The notes under the pieces were generated by a model, which saw only the letters and a list, made by a program, of their open reading frames with translations, made no database searches and was not told the DNA's origin. The position numbers and the translations under genes are program-made. A DNA stretch of 64,000 nt, from positions 124,001 to 188,000 of the forward strand of contig DVDT01000039.1 of assembly GCA_015296085.1 (NCBI GenBank). Direction: 5' to 3'. Shown here in pieces: positions 8,455 to 18,107 of this stretch; the first letter of the stretch is position 1, and each line of letters begins with the position of its first letter. This DNA comes from Trichormus sp. M33_DOE_039. GTDB lineage: Bacteria > Cyanobacteriota > Cyanobacteriia > Cyanobacteriales > Nostocaceae.

Positions 8455-10140
8455 TTGAAAAATAGTTTAATTCACAACCATAAATATCAACTTTGGCCTA
8501 TCGTGTGCTTACTAATTCTAGAAGCGGCCGGATTTACCCAAAAAGCGATCGCGCAAGAGTATCCCCTACTAGAATCACCCGAAAGAAATGTCTCCTTTTC
8601 CTCCCCTGTAGACGGTTCTGCAGCAGAAAAGCCAGAACCAATGGCACAAGTTACATCAGTTTCCCAATTGCAGGATGTGGAGTCTACAGACTGGGCATTT
8701 CAAGCGTTACAGTCTTTAGTAGAACGCTACGGTTGTATAGCTGGTTATCCCAACAGTACATATCAAGGTAATAGAAGTCTCACTAGGTATGAATTTGCTG
8801 CAGGTATCAATGCTTGCTTAAGTCGCATTAATGAGCTAATTGCTACAGCCAGCAATGATTTAGTCACCAAAGAAGATTTAGCGAAGTTGCAACAATTGCA
8901 GGAAGAGTTTGGTGCAGAATTAGCGACTTTGCGGGGTCGAGTTGATCGTCTAGAAGCGCGTAGTAGTGTAATAGCATCTCAACAATTTTCTCCCACGACT
9001 AAATTTAGCGGTTTGTTAATTACTGGGGTGCAAGGTCGGAGTCATAATCGTGGTGATGTTAACCCTAGAGACGGCAAGAAAGATACAGATGATGCTGGTA
9101 AAAATATTAATGTGATTTCTCTGGCACAGCTATCTTTAAATAGCCAAATTACTCCGCGTAGTTACCTGGTAACAAGTCTTTGGTATGGTGTTGGTAGCAC
9201 TGCACCTAGATTTACAAATAGCGTTTCTCGTAATGATTTATCACTCAGCTACGAATATCCTACAGGTGACGAAGTAATCATCAATGACCTCAGTTATCAC
9301 TGGTTGGTGACAGATAACTTAGCAGTCATGTTCGGCACAGAAGGCATAAATATGATCACTGCGTTTCGCGGCCCCAATCGGGTAGAAAGTGCCGCTACTG
9401 GTGCATTATCTCAGTTTGCCCAAAGAAATCCCCTTTTAGATATCGGGTTCGGTGAGGCTGGTGTAGCGATTGATTGGCAGATTTCTAAACGTATGAGTTT
9501 ACAGGCAGTTTACTCTAGTTATCGGGCTAATCCAGCTAAAAAACCTGGATTTATTGATGGTAACACTACTACTGGTGTGCAGCTATTGCTAACACCTAGT
9601 GATAACCTAGATTTGAGTTTGTATTACGTTAATAACTACTCTCCTGATGGTTGTTTGTTAACTTTTGTGGGTGATGATTGTTTAACAGCAAATTCTAACC
9701 CGTTACAAACAAACGCCGTTGGTACAACTTTAACTTGGCAAATTTCGCCGCGCGTAACTTTTGGTGCTTGGGGTGGTTACACAAATTCTTACATTCCAGG
9801 AAGTTCGGGAAATGTAGAGACTACCAACTATATGGTATTTATGAATTTTCCCGATTTATTTGCTAAAGGTAACTTGGGCGGTATTTATATAGGACAGCCT
9901 CCTAAAATCATTAGTAGTGACTTAGCTGATGGAAGCAATGTCCCCGACTCAATTAATTCCGGTAGAGGACTTGCAGGAGGACAGCCAGGTACTACCACCC
10001 AAATTGAAGCTTTTTATCGTTTCCAGCTAACTGATAATATCAGTCTCACACCTGGAATAATTCACATCTTAGAACCTGGACACACACCAGATAGTGACCC
10101 TGTAACTATCGGTATCCTGCGGAGTAGCTTCAGTTTCTAG
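8455..10140 (+). CDS. Iron-uptake-type porin: SLH domain plus OprB-like beta-barrel
   Basis: 561 residues. A signal peptide-like N-terminus ends near AIAQE. An SLH domain spans about 68-125 (DWAFQALQSLVERYGCIAGYP, RYEFAAG), followed by a coiled coil (about 130-165) that crosses the cell wall. The remaining ~390 residues form an OprB-type beta-barrel ending in the aromatic residue F (SSFSF). This order is the standard cyanobacterial major outer-membrane porin, several of which take up iron or small solutes. The frame starts with TTG and no clear ribosome site is visible; the next in-frame starts would remove the signal peptide. Monocistronic, with 223 bp of AT-rich upstream DNA. Confidence 0.88.
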   Translation: MKNSLIHNHKYQLWPIVCLLILEAAGFTQKAIAQEYPLLESPERNVSFSSPVDGSAAEKPEPMAQVTSVSQLQDVESTDWAFQALQSLVERYGCIAGYPNSTYQGNRSLTRYEFAAGINACLSRINELIATASNDLVTKEDLAKLQQLQEEFGAELATLRGRVDRLEARSSVIASQQFSPTTKFSGLLITGVQGRSHNRGDVNPRDGKKDTDDAGKNINVISLAQLSLNSQITPRSYLVTSLWYGVGSTAPRFTNSVSRNDLSLSYEYPTGDEVIINDLSYHWLVTDNLAVMFGTEGINMITAFRGPNRVESAATGALSQFAQRNPLLDIGFGEAGVAIDWQISKRMSLQAVYSSYRANPAKKPGFIDGNTTTGVQLLLTPSDNLDLSLYYVNNYSPDGCLLTFVGDDCLTANSNPLQTNAVGTTLTWQISPRVTFGAWGGYTNSYIPGSSGNVETTNYMVFMNFPDLFAKGNLGGIYIGQPPKIISSDLADGSNVPDSINSGRGLAGGQPGTTTQIEAFYRFQLTDNISLTPGIIHILEPGHTPDSDPVTIGILRSSFSF

Positions 10141-10173
10141 ATAGAATTTGCTTACTTATTGATCAAGGTGCAA

Positions 10174-10479
10174 CTACTGTTTCATTGCAGGATGGTTGAA
10201 AACTCTACTAGATATGGGAACTCTTAAGCTAGGTTTATCTACTGCTGAGGACACACTAATATTAGTATCAGGGAGAACGGCTTCAACAACTTCATCAGAA
10301 GTATTAGATTTAGTAGGCAAATTTGTATTCGTGCTAGGAATAGCTTCTGATGTTATGGAGGTAGAATTGTGAGATTTATTATCTGATTCACTAACAGTCT
10401 GAGCTTGAGATGGTAATAATATCAAAGTTTGACTAATTACTAAAATTGCTCCCAACAGATGACGCATTGAATAATTCAT
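10174..10479 (-). CDS. Small secreted protein, unknown
   Basis: 101 residues. Residues 1-27 form a good Sec signal peptide (hydrophobic GAILVISQTLILL, cleavage likely after SQAQ). The mature part is Ser/Thr/Asn-rich, low complexity and without cysteines. It converges on the porin gene (stop to stop, 33 bp apart). No family recognised. The signal peptide is the main reason to believe the frame. Confidence 0.55.
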   Translation of the reverse strand: MNYSMRHLLGAILVISQTLILLPSQAQTVSESDNKSHNSTSITSEAIPSTNTNLPTKSNTSDEVVEAVLPDTNISVSSAVDKPSLRVPISSRVFNHPAMKQ

Positions 10480-10824
10480 GTTGATGATTGATCAGATACA
10501 TCAATACGTTAGGCTTTTGATATTTTCAGAGCAAAGGGAAATCTTACGGAAATATTTTTGATGCAATTTGTGGGTAATTTCTAGCTATTACAGCGTAGTT
10601 TTATATAACTAACGTAGCGTTTTTATATAGTTTCAGTAGTTTATTTGAAATTTGGATAAAGCACAATATCATAAAAATCTAAATTTGGTTAAAATTTAGA
10701 TTATTTATTGGAAAAGTTTCCAATAAATAAAGTTCTGGAAATTTGTGAAGCTAGTTTTAATTGATGATAGAGCAACTTTCAGAATGAAGTCTAGAGCTAA
10801 TTTATAAAGGCTTCATGGCAGTAT
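10480..10824. other. 345-bp spacer with two adjacent palindromes
   Basis: No gene is visible. The spacer holds two perfect hairpins side by side: 10676-10702 (11-bp arms AATCTAAATTT) and 10701-10730 (14-bp arms, 2-nt centre). They lie downstream of the Hsp70-like gene and upstream of the small secreted protein gene. Confidence 0.6.
10676..10730. terminator. Twin palindromes downstream of the Hsp70-like gene
   Basis: The first stem is 10676-10686 with 10692-10702; the second is 10701-10714 with 10717-10730, all arms perfectly complementary. The 2-nt centre of the second makes it closer to a true palindrome than a loop hairpin. They may end Hsp70-like transcription on the minus strand or bind a protein; there is no long U tract. 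Confidence 0.4.
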
Positions 10825-12423
10825 TTAACTCAACTGCGCTACGAGTTGATTTTCTAACAGAGTTTCACTAGTTAATAAATCCTCAACAGAGATTCTTAAA
10901 AACCTTTGCTGATCAACTTGAAACAAAATTTTAATGCGATCGCTCCCCGGAAAGCCAGGGGGTGTCAGTTGGGCGATTGTTCTTGCACCCTCTTGATCAT
11001 TTAAAGGTTTGACGGTGGTGACACCACTATCTAAGCGGCGCGTAATTAAGCGATCGCCATCAAAATACACTTCTGTACCACCTGTTTCCGCACCGAGTTC
11101 GCCAATAATTAACTCGATGCTGGGTTGATTCTCTAAGGAAGCACCCAAGTATAATTCTACTGGCTGAGTCATGGGGTAAGCTTGTCCGGCTTTAATAATC
11201 GGATGCCAATTGTGACGTTGATTGCGGCGATCCCAATACCGTACACCATAACTATGGTAGAGAAAATCTTTGATTTCTACGCCTTGGGTTAGTTGCAGCG
11301 CACCTTGGGCGATCGCTTCAAAGGGACGTTCCGAACGAATCTTTTCCGGTGCGAAATATTGTCTTACCCATGTCTGCACTGCTGGTAATTGTACAGTCCC
11401 ACCCACTAACAACACGGCGTTAATATCCGAGAGTTCAATTCCTTGGCGGCGTGCTTGTTGTAATAGATTGGTCATTGACTCATCTAATTGCTCAAAAAAG
11501 GCGTGTTCCTTGAGGATATTTTCTAGGGTGTCACGATTTAATTCCAATTCGTAACTTTCAAAGTTTTCATCATCAAAATAAACCTCGCTGGCTTGGTTTT
11601 GGCTAGATAGCTGAATCTTTACTTTCTCGGCCAGTCGTATGGTTAGAGGACTAACAGCTAAATCTTGGGTTTTGGCAAAATAATCTACTAACCAATTATC
11701 AATATCTGTACCGCCTAAATTCTGCCCAGCTTTGGCTAAAACACGGGCGGTTTTGATTTTTTGTTTAGAGTCTTCGGCTAGGGATTTATTACCCCATTTG
11801 AGTAGAAAGCCTACAGGTTTGGTGTTGGCTTGGCTACTTCTATTTAACTGCACCAAGGATAAATCTAATGTACCGCCACCAAAATCAATCACTAACAGAT
11901 TTTCTGCTTCAGCTAAACCATAGCCTAAAGCGGCGGCTGTGGGTTCGTCTAGCATCCGCACCTGTTCGACGGGGAGGACTTGGCAAACTTTACCTAGCCA
12001 ATACCGATAGGCTTCAAAGCTATCTACGGGGACGGTTAAGACTAAGGAATCTAACCCGCCTTCTAGGGGTGCGAGTTGTTCAATGACTTGGGTGAGAAAC
12101 CATTGTCCTACTTGTTCAAAGGTGACAGTTTGTCCGTCTAGTTCTGGGAGGAAACCTTGGATATCTGAACCGATTCCGCGTTTGAAGCTACGGAAAAATC
12201 TGGTGTCGCTTTTGAGATCAAGACCGCGATCGCGTACTTGTTGCCCTACTATCACTTTACCTTGGTTGGCATCTTCTATGTAAACTAAGCTGGGAATTAA
12301 TGGGGGGTTGAGGTTTTGTTGAATGGATAAACCAGGTAGGGTAAGGGTTTGGGGCTGTTGGGTGACGGGATTCCAACGAGCAATGACTGTGTTACTTGTA
12401 CCAAAATCGATTGCGATCGCCAT
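10825..12423 (-). CDS. Hsp70-like ATPase lacking the lid domain
   Basis: 532 residues. The N-terminal actin/Hsp70 ATPase is intact: phosphate-1 motif AIDFGTSNTVIA (3-14), phosphate-2 motif LLVIDFGGGTLDLSL near 180, and adenosine motif VLLVGGTVQLP near 340. About 150 residues follow that resemble a reduced beta-sandwich substrate domain (FQVDQQRFLRISVED near 507), but the helical lid of DnaK is missing and the total is about 100 residues shorter than DnaK. Such proteins are widespread in cyanobacteria as YegD-like or divergent Hsp70s with unknown clients. The gene is followed on the same strand by no close partner; uvsE lies 49 bp upstream, also on the minus strand. Confidence 0.88.
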   Translation of the reverse strand: MAIAIDFGTSNTVIARWNPVTQQPQTLTLPGLSIQQNLNPPLIPSLVYIEDANQGKVIVGQQVRDRGLDLKSDTRFFRSFKRGIGSDIQGFLPELDGQTVTFEQVGQWFLTQVIEQLAPLEGGLDSLVLTVPVDSFEAYRYWLGKVCQVLPVEQVRMLDEPTAAALGYGLAEAENLLVIDFGGGTLDLSLVQLNRSSQANTKPVGFLLKWGNKSLAEDSKQKIKTARVLAKAGQNLGGTDIDNWLVDYFAKTQDLAVSPLTIRLAEKVKIQLSSQNQASEVYFDDENFESYELELNRDTLENILKEHAFFEQLDESMTNLLQQARRQGIELSDINAVLLVGGTVQLPAVQTWVRQYFAPEKIRSERPFEAIAQGALQLTQGVEIKDFLYHSYGVRYWDRRNQRHNWHPIIKAGQAYPMTQPVELYLGASLENQPSIELIIGELGAETGGTEVYFDGDRLITRRLDSGVTTVKPLNDQEGARTIAQLTPPGFPGSDRIKILFQVDQQRFLRISVEDLLTSETLLENQLVAQLS

Positions 12424-12472
12424 AGTCTAAATTGATCTCACGCAGAAGCGCAGAGAGTGTTTGAGGTTGAAA

Positions 12473-13420
12473 CTATTGTGCCATAAGCCACCATGAGCGT
12501 AGATGTGAAATTGCGACTTCTTTTTGTTTAGCTTCGATTTCTATCCAAGGAGCTTGCTGGTAAATTTTAGGCATGGCAATAATTAGATCACTGTGTTTCC
12601 TGTCGTTGAATGCTTGTTCACCGTTGGAAATGTGGACTAATTGCCAGTCTGGATGCTTCCAAGTTTCTTTGGCTGCGTAAAACATGGCATCTACGCTGGG
12701 ATGATTATAGCTATCTAATTTTTCATGGCAAATATGATGATGGGCATCAAATACCATTGGGATTTGAGCTTGTTGGCAAACTGCGAAAATTTCTGCGGCA
12801 CTGTAGGCGTATTCGTCGTTTTCTAGTGTCAAACGGTTTTTGATGTTGGCTGGTAATTCGGAGATCACTTTAATTAGTTGTTCGCTACGTTGGGATTTAC
12901 CGCCATGAATATTCATCAATGACCAGGGTGAACAAGGTAAGCCCAGTAAATCGAGGTTACGGGCGTGTCTAGCTAAGATTTTGATACTGGTTTGTACAAC
13001 TTCGAGAGAATCGGAACTCAGCACCACATATTGATCTGGGTGCAGTACCATTCTGATGTTTAAGGATTGGGCTTGTTGACCAATTTTCCCTAACTCAGCA
13101 CTCATCGCTTCTAAAATATTTGCGCCAATTTCATCTTCCATATCGCTGAGGGGAAACAAAGCCGAAGACATTCGATATAGTCGGATCTTGTTCTCTGCAC
13201 AAAAGGATAAGGCATCATGCAAACGCTGCAAATTATGTTGATAAATTTCTGTTAATGCAGTTTCACGCTGATTCAAGTTGAGTTGTAAGTAGCGTGTACG
13301 TGTCATTGTCCGAAAGCGGACTTTTTTATCTACAGTAATGCAAACCAGTCCTAATTCTGGCTTGGTGTTGTTGTTTAACTTTGCTGTCTGAGGCAAATTA
13401 TTTAACTGGGTTGCAGCCAT
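12473..13420 (-). CDS. uvsE: UV damage repair endonuclease UvsE/UvdE
   Basis: 315 residues, TIM-barrel endonuclease family that nicks DNA 5' to UV photoproducts using bound divalent metals. Characteristic blocks are LYRMSSALFPLSD (about 102-114), MVLHPDQYV (about 148-156), LTLENDEY (about 195-202) and VFDAHHHICH (about 223-232); the histidines and acidic residues are those that bind metals in the family. Length is normal for bacterial UvsE. It lies upstream of the Hsp70-like gene on the same strand, 49 bp away, and could share a transcript. No LexA-like box is obvious upstream. Confidence 0.93.
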   Translation of the reverse strand: MAATQLNNLPQTAKLNNNTKPELGLVCITVDKKVRFRTMTRTRYLQLNLNQRETALTEIYQHNLQRLHDALSFCAENKIRLYRMSSALFPLSDMEDEIGANILEAMSAELGKIGQQAQSLNIRMVLHPDQYVVLSSDSLEVVQTSIKILARHARNLDLLGLPCSPWSLMNIHGGKSQRSEQLIKVISELPANIKNRLTLENDEYAYSAAEIFAVCQQAQIPMVFDAHHHICHEKLDSYNHPSVDAMFYAAKETWKHPDWQLVHISNGEQAFNDRKHSDLIIAMPKIYQQAPWIEIEAKQKEVAISHLRSWWLMAQ

Positions 13421-13696
13421 TTATCTGTCTTTGTTTACCACCTTTTTATTTAACTGAATTGTCCTGGCGAATGTGTAGTATCTCAAGCTTGATTTTGCAT
13501 AGGTTTCAATAGTGTGAAGTAAACAGAACCAAAGGAAGAATGTCAAGATTTAGATATGTATCTTTTGGCAGTGCTGTCAAGTTAGTGAAATATTTATTAA
13601 TATAGGTATAAATCTAGTGTCAGGAGTTCCAAGCAATTCGAGATAGCAAGCATTATTCAGACATCAGTGAGTTTTCCAGCAAAGGAGCAAAGGAGC

Positions 13697-13915
13697 ATGA
13701 AAGACCAGCCACAGTCTGACTCTAAGGAATTCGTAGGTAATCTCAAGAATGGTATTTGGCTGTTTGGCCTTTCCTCTTGGGTATTTGGTATAACTGACCG
13801 CAGTATTGCATCCTTTGCCGATGGCTATCTATCTGCATTGGATTTGACACAACTATTTACAGCCGCCACCTTCTTTGTGGCATGGCTATTTTTAAAACCA
13901 ACGTCTAGGGTGTAA
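13697..13915 (+). CDS. Small protein with one or two membrane segments, unknown
   Basis: 72 residues. The chosen ATG at 13697 is preceded by AAAGGAGC; an in-frame GTG at 13667 would add ten residues but lacks a better site. Hydrophobic stretches occur at about 19-32 and 50-66. Small conserved proteins of this type are common in Nostocales, but I do not recognise this one. It stands alone between divergent uvsE and the kinase gene. Confidence 0.5.
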   Translation: MKDQPQSDSKEFVGNLKNGIWLFGLSSWVFGITDRSIASFADGYLSALDLTQLFTAATFFVAWLFLKPTSRV

Positions 13916-14078
13916 TCAAAATTCAAAATGATAGTGTTTTCATCTGTAGGGGTTTAAGAGTTTCACAATGCTTAAACCCCTATACCCCTACCTTGTAAAA
14001 ATTTATCTGGCAAATGGCAGCGATCGCTTGTGGGAATTGTATATTGGTATAAAAATACTAAATATTTCGTAGCTATCA

Positions 14079-15611
14079 ATGAGCTACTGCATTAATCCCA
14101 CTTGTCTCAAGCCGCAGAACAATCATGATGCCCTATTTTGCCAAAGTTGTGGTTCAGAACTACTCTTGGAAGGGTGTTACCGTGCAACTCGTCTACTGAG
14201 TGACCCAAATAAACCCAGTGGCTTCGGTACTATCTACGAAGTAGAGGATCACGGTCTGCGAAAAATTTTGAAGATACTACATAACACCCACCCCAAAGCG
14301 GTGGAACTATTTCAGCAGGAAGCCAACGTTTTAAAGCAGTTACAGCATCCGGGTATTCCGCAAGTTGAGTCAGATGGCTACTTCATTTATTTTCCAAGGA
14401 ATAGCCAGCAACCCCTGCATTGCTTGGTGATGGAAAAAATTGAGGGGATGAATTTAGAAGAATATCTGATGCGGAGAAACTTTCAACCCATCGGCGAACG
14501 GGCTGCTGTACGTTGGTTGAAACAACTAGCAGAAATTTTACACCAAGTTCATCAGCAACAATATTTTCACCGCGATATTAAACCACCAAATATCATGCTA
14601 CGCCCCGATGGGCAGTTAGTGTTGATTGATTTCGGCACAGCCAGAGAAGTTACACAAACCTTTATCCACAAAGTATCGGGACAGCAAGTTACAGGCATTA
14701 TTTCCACAGGATATACACCACCAGAGCAAATGAATGGGAAAGCTGTTCCCCAGTCAGATTTTTTTGCTTTGGGGCGGACTTTTGTTTATTTATTAACAGG
14801 TAAAACCCCTGATTTTTTTAATGATGACCCCCGTACTGGGCAGTTAATTTGGCGAGATAGTGCGACAGAAATTTCCCAGGGTTTAGCAGATTTAATTGAT
14901 TATTTGATAGCTCCCTTTCCAGGTAATAGACCCAAAGATACGGCAGAACTCTTAAATATTGTCATTCAATTAGAAAATACTTATCGTTCTTCTCAACCAA
15001 AATTTTCACAAAAACAGCCTACTTTTAACTCTAATAACAATAGCCAAACACCAGTATCTCTGAGCTACGTCGGATTTTGGCAGCGATTTGTAGCTTATCT
15101 CATCGATTTAGCAATCTTAGCTATTTTAGGAGCATCAATAGGCTATATTTTTGGATTCACATTTCCCAATTTTTCCCATCCTACCTATACTTACAGTACT
15201 ACTGCTGCCGCTAACAATGCGGGAGTTAGTGGTCTTTGTGCCAGCATTGGCGGTACATTTGGCGGAGTGGGATTTTTATTTTTATTAATAGCAATTGTAA
15301 CTGCTGCTTCACCAGAAGGTGGGCCAGATATCATTCCCACTTTTTTCGCAGCGATACTATGCTGGCTTTACTTCACAGTTTTAGAAACTTTTTCTAAACA
15401 ACAAGCAACTATAGGCAAAATGATTTTAGGCATTAGTGTTACTGACCTTAAAGGTAATGATATTTCATTTTTTAAGGCAAATTTACGTTATTGGTTGAAA
15501 ACTGTTTCTAGTTTAGGGTTTTTCATCGGTTATATTATTGTCGGTCTACATCAAAAAAAGCAAGCTCTACATGATTTACTGGCTGGTACTTTAGTGATTA
15601 AAAAACACTGA
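14079..15611 (+). CDS. Zinc-ribbon / Ser-Thr protein kinase / RDD membrane protein
   Basis: 510 residues with three modules. Residues 4-24 are a four-cysteine ribbon (C-x4-C and C-x2-C). Residues 40-300 are a eukaryotic-like kinase: catalytic HRDIKPPNIM (about 164) and DFGTA (about 184), with P-loop region PSGFGTIYE near 46. Residues 325-505 are an RDD domain with four or so membrane helices, containing VGFWQRFVAYLIDLAIL and the conserved ATIGKMILGI and HDLLAGT blocks. It therefore phosphorylates proteins from the inner face of the membrane. The short gene at 15676 follows on the same strand. Domain calls are strong; the substrate is unknown. Confidence 0.9.
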   Translation: MSYCINPTCLKPQNNHDALFCQSCGSELLLEGCYRATRLLSDPNKPSGFGTIYEVEDHGLRKILKILHNTHPKAVELFQQEANVLKQLQHPGIPQVESDGYFIYFPRNSQQPLHCLVMEKIEGMNLEEYLMRRNFQPIGERAAVRWLKQLAEILHQVHQQQYFHRDIKPPNIMLRPDGQLVLIDFGTAREVTQTFIHKVSGQQVTGIISTGYTPPEQMNGKAVPQSDFFALGRTFVYLLTGKTPDFFNDDPRTGQLIWRDSATEISQGLADLIDYLIAPFPGNRPKDTAELLNIVIQLENTYRSSQPKFSQKQPTFNSNNNSQTPVSLSYVGFWQRFVAYLIDLAILAILGASIGYIFGFTFPNFSHPTYTYSTTAAANNAGVSGLCASIGGTFGGVGFLFLLIAIVTAASPEGGPDIIPTFFAAILCWLYFTVLETFSKQQATIGKMILGISVTDLKGNDISFFKANLRYWLKTVSSLGFFIGYIIVGLHQKKQALHDLLAGTLVIKKH

Positions 15612-15675
15612 CAGACTGCCAGAGAATAAAAGATACAGTTAGTATAAATAATAATTATTTGGAAGGTCGTCTAAT

Positions 15676-16047
15676 ATGAATCAGCCACCAGATTTACAGG
15701 TCAAATATAAAAAAATATTTCCCATTCTTATGTTAATTTGTAGTATTTTTATCCTGTATGTATCATTATTAACCGGATTTTCACTCAATACAATTACAGG
15801 TTTAATACTTTTACTACTCGGTCTGTTAATGTTGACACGCACGGTAGCCGTGATTACTCAAAATGAGATTCAGATGATGAATCTATTGGGAATGACAGTT
15901 AAAGTCTATTCTTACACTCCCGACCAAATTGTAGTTGCAAATAATTGCATTTATGTTGATGGCAAAAAAGTTATTTCAGGTTGGTGGGCAGATATCAATA
16001 TCCAAGAAGTAAAAGCATTTTTCTTGCAAATCCAAAAAGAACAATAA
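15676..16047 (+). CDS. Small membrane protein, unknown (PH-like tail)
   Basis: 123 residues with two adjacent membrane helices (about 14-34 and 37-57), then a beta-rich soluble tail (VAVITQNEIQMMNLLGMTVKV onward) that reads like the short PH-like domains of bacterial membrane proteins; that resemblance is only by pattern. It follows the kinase gene by 64 bp and ends before a strong bidirectional terminator, suggesting a two-gene unit. AAGG is present about 12 bp before the ATG. Confidence 0.6.
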   Translation: MNQPPDLQVKYKKIFPILMLICSIFILYVSLLTGFSLNTITGLILLLLGLLMLTRTVAVITQNEIQMMNLLGMTVKVYSYTPDQIVVANNCIYVDGKKVISGWWADINIQEVKAFFLQIQKEQ

Positions 16048-16114
16048 ATTGTGGTTTAATCACGTAACACCACATCTGATTAAGCTCTAAACTTTTTAAA
16101 CACTGAGGTAATCA

Positions 16115-16160
16115 TAAAATTAGGGTAACTCTGAAAGTTTCAGAATTACCCTAATTTTAT
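16115..16160. terminator. Bidirectional terminator between convergent genes
   Basis: A long stem with one mismatch joins 16115-16136 to 16138-16160 (core AATTAGGGTAA/TTACCCTAATT). It is flanked by A-rich sequence on one side and T-rich on the other. It sits exactly between the 3' ends of the small membrane protein gene and ftsH. Confidence 0.8.
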
Positions 16161-16178
16161 ATTGGAAATTACTAGAAA

Positions 16179-18020
16179 TTAAGCGAATGCAGCAGTTTTT
16201 ACATCGTTATTTGCCAGAATTTCTTGCAATTCATCCGCATCTACTGTTTCTTTATCAATCAGCATTTGCGCGATTTGGTCTAAGATGTGGCGGTTACTTA
16301 CCAGCACTTCTTTAGCACGGCTGTAGGCTGTGTCTACTAATTTCCGCACTTCTTCGTCAATAGCAGCCGCAGTTTCTTCAGAGAAATCACGCTCTGACAT
16401 GATATCGCGTCCGAGGAACATATTACCTTGCTGACGACCGAGGGCGACGGGGCCGAGTTTATCACTCATCCCAAAGCGGGTAATCATTTGACGCGCTACA
16501 CGCGCAACTTGTTGTAAGTCGTTGGAAGCACCTGTGGTAACTTCTTCTTCACCGAAGATAATTTCTTCTGCTAAACGACCACCTAAAGCCACTGCCATCT
16601 GATTTTCAAGATAAGCGCGGCTGTATAAACCTGTATCCATGCGGTCTTCGCTAGGGGTAAACCAAGTTAAACCACCAGCACGACCACGGGGAATGATGCT
16701 AATTTTTTGTACTGGGTCATAGTCAGGCATTAAAGCACCAACTAGGGCGTGACCAGCTTCGTGATAAGCAACCAAGGTTTTGCGTTTTTCGCTCATTACG
16801 CGGTCTTTCTTCTCTGGCCCAGCTAGAACGCGATCGATGGCATCATTGATTTCATCCATCGAAATTTCGGTTAAGTTGCGTCTAGCTGCTAAAATCGCGG
16901 CTTCGTTGAGCAGGTTGGATAAATCTGCACCTGTAAAGCCAGGAGTCCGGCGAGCGATTTTATCTAAGTCTACGTCTTTGGCTAAGGTCTTGCCACGGGC
17001 ATGGACTTTGAGAATTTCACTACGTCCACCATAGTCGGGACGGTCTACGACGACTTGACGGTCAAAACGACCAGGACGTAATAAGGCCGCGTCTAATACG
17101 TCGGGACGGTTGGTAGCGGCAATAATGATGATGCCTGTGTTACCTTCAAACCCATCCATTTCGGTGAGTAATTGGTTGAGGGTTTGTTCCCGTTCATCGT
17201 TACCACCGCCTAAACCTGCACCCCGTTGACGACCTACAGCGTCAATTTCATCGATGAAGACGATACAGGGAGCATTGGTTTTAGCTTGTTCAAATAAGTC
17301 GCGGACGCGGGAAGCACCCACACCGACAAACATTTCGACAAACTCAGAACCTGAGATGGAGAAGAAAGGTACACCTGCTTCCCCTGCTACTGCGCGCGCG
17401 AGGAGGGTTTTACCTGTACCGGGAGGGCCTACTAGTAGCACACCTTTAGGAATTTTTGCACCGACGGCGGTAAAGCGATCGGCATTTTTCAAAAAGTCTA
17501 CAACTTCGTTTAATTCTAATTTGGCTTGGTCAATACCAGCGACATCGCCAAAGGTGACTTGAGTTTGAGGCTCCATTTGCACTCTCGCTTTGGACTTGCC
17601 AAAGTTCATAGCTTGGCTACCTGGGCCATTTTGAGCGCGACGGAGTAAGAAGAATAAGCCCACCAGCAGTAAAACTGGGAGGAATAAGCTACTTAATGCT
17701 TTGAGCCAAAAACCTTCATCGGTCTGAGGCAGTACTGATATATCAACGCCTTTAGAAGTAAGAGTATTAATTAACTCTGGGTCGTTGACTAAAGTAACAA
17801 GTTTTTTATTAGGGTCGTATTTGGGTGTAACCAAGGCTGTAGAACGGTCTGCACTCAAGCTGACTTTTTCTACTCTGCCTTTTTCTACTTCTTGAATAAA
17901 CTGGCTATATCGCCATGTATCAGGGTTTTGGGGTTGTTTATCAAAGAAAGCTGTGCCAAGAGCAATTACAACAATAAATAGCAGCGCGTACAGCCCCGCA
18001 TTTCTCCATCTTTTATTCAC
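16179..18020 (-). CDS. ftsH: ATP-dependent zinc metalloprotease FtsH
   Basis: 613 residues. Two membrane helices (about 9-25 and 106-125) flank a lumenal/periplasmic loop. The AAA+ module has Walker [14 protein letters not shown] near 198, Walker [12 protein letters not shown] near 257 and the arginine-rich second region of homology ([21 protein letters not shown]). The zinc site is HEAGH at about 419-423. Cyanobacteria carry four FtsH proteins that form hexamers, degrade damaged photosystem II D1 and control membrane protein quality; which paralogue this is cannot be told here. It follows the class IV aminotransferase gene by 87 bp on the same strand. Confidence 0.97.
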   Translation of the reverse strand: MNKRWRNAGLYALLFIVVIALGTAFFDKQPQNPDTWRYSQFIQEVEKGRVEKVSLSADRSTALVTPKYDPNKKLVTLVNDPELINTLTSKGVDISVLPQTDEGFWLKALSSLFLPVLLLVGLFFLLRRAQNGPGSQAMNFGKSKARVQMEPQTQVTFGDVAGIDQAKLELNEVVDFLKNADRFTAVGAKIPKGVLLVGPPGTGKTLLARAVAGEAGVPFFSISGSEFVEMFVGVGASRVRDLFEQAKTNAPCIVFIDEIDAVGRQRGAGLGGGNDEREQTLNQLLTEMDGFEGNTGIIIIAATNRPDVLDAALLRPGRFDRQVVVDRPDYGGRSEILKVHARGKTLAKDVDLDKIARRTPGFTGADLSNLLNEAAILAARRNLTEISMDEINDAIDRVLAGPEKKDRVMSEKRKTLVAYHEAGHALVGALMPDYDPVQKISIIPRGRAGGLTWFTPSEDRMDTGLYSRAYLENQMAVALGGRLAEEIIFGEEEVTTGASNDLQQVARVARQMITRFGMSDKLGPVALGRQQGNMFLGRDIMSERDFSEETAAAIDEEVRKLVDTAYSRAKEVLVSNRHILDQIAQMLIDKETVDADELQEILANNDVKTAAFA

Positions 18021-18107
18021 TGAGGTTGATCCTCCCGTATTTTTGTGCGTAGGGCATTATTAGAATTATGTTAACTTATCTTAAGGTATAACAAAATGAG
18101 ACTTCTG

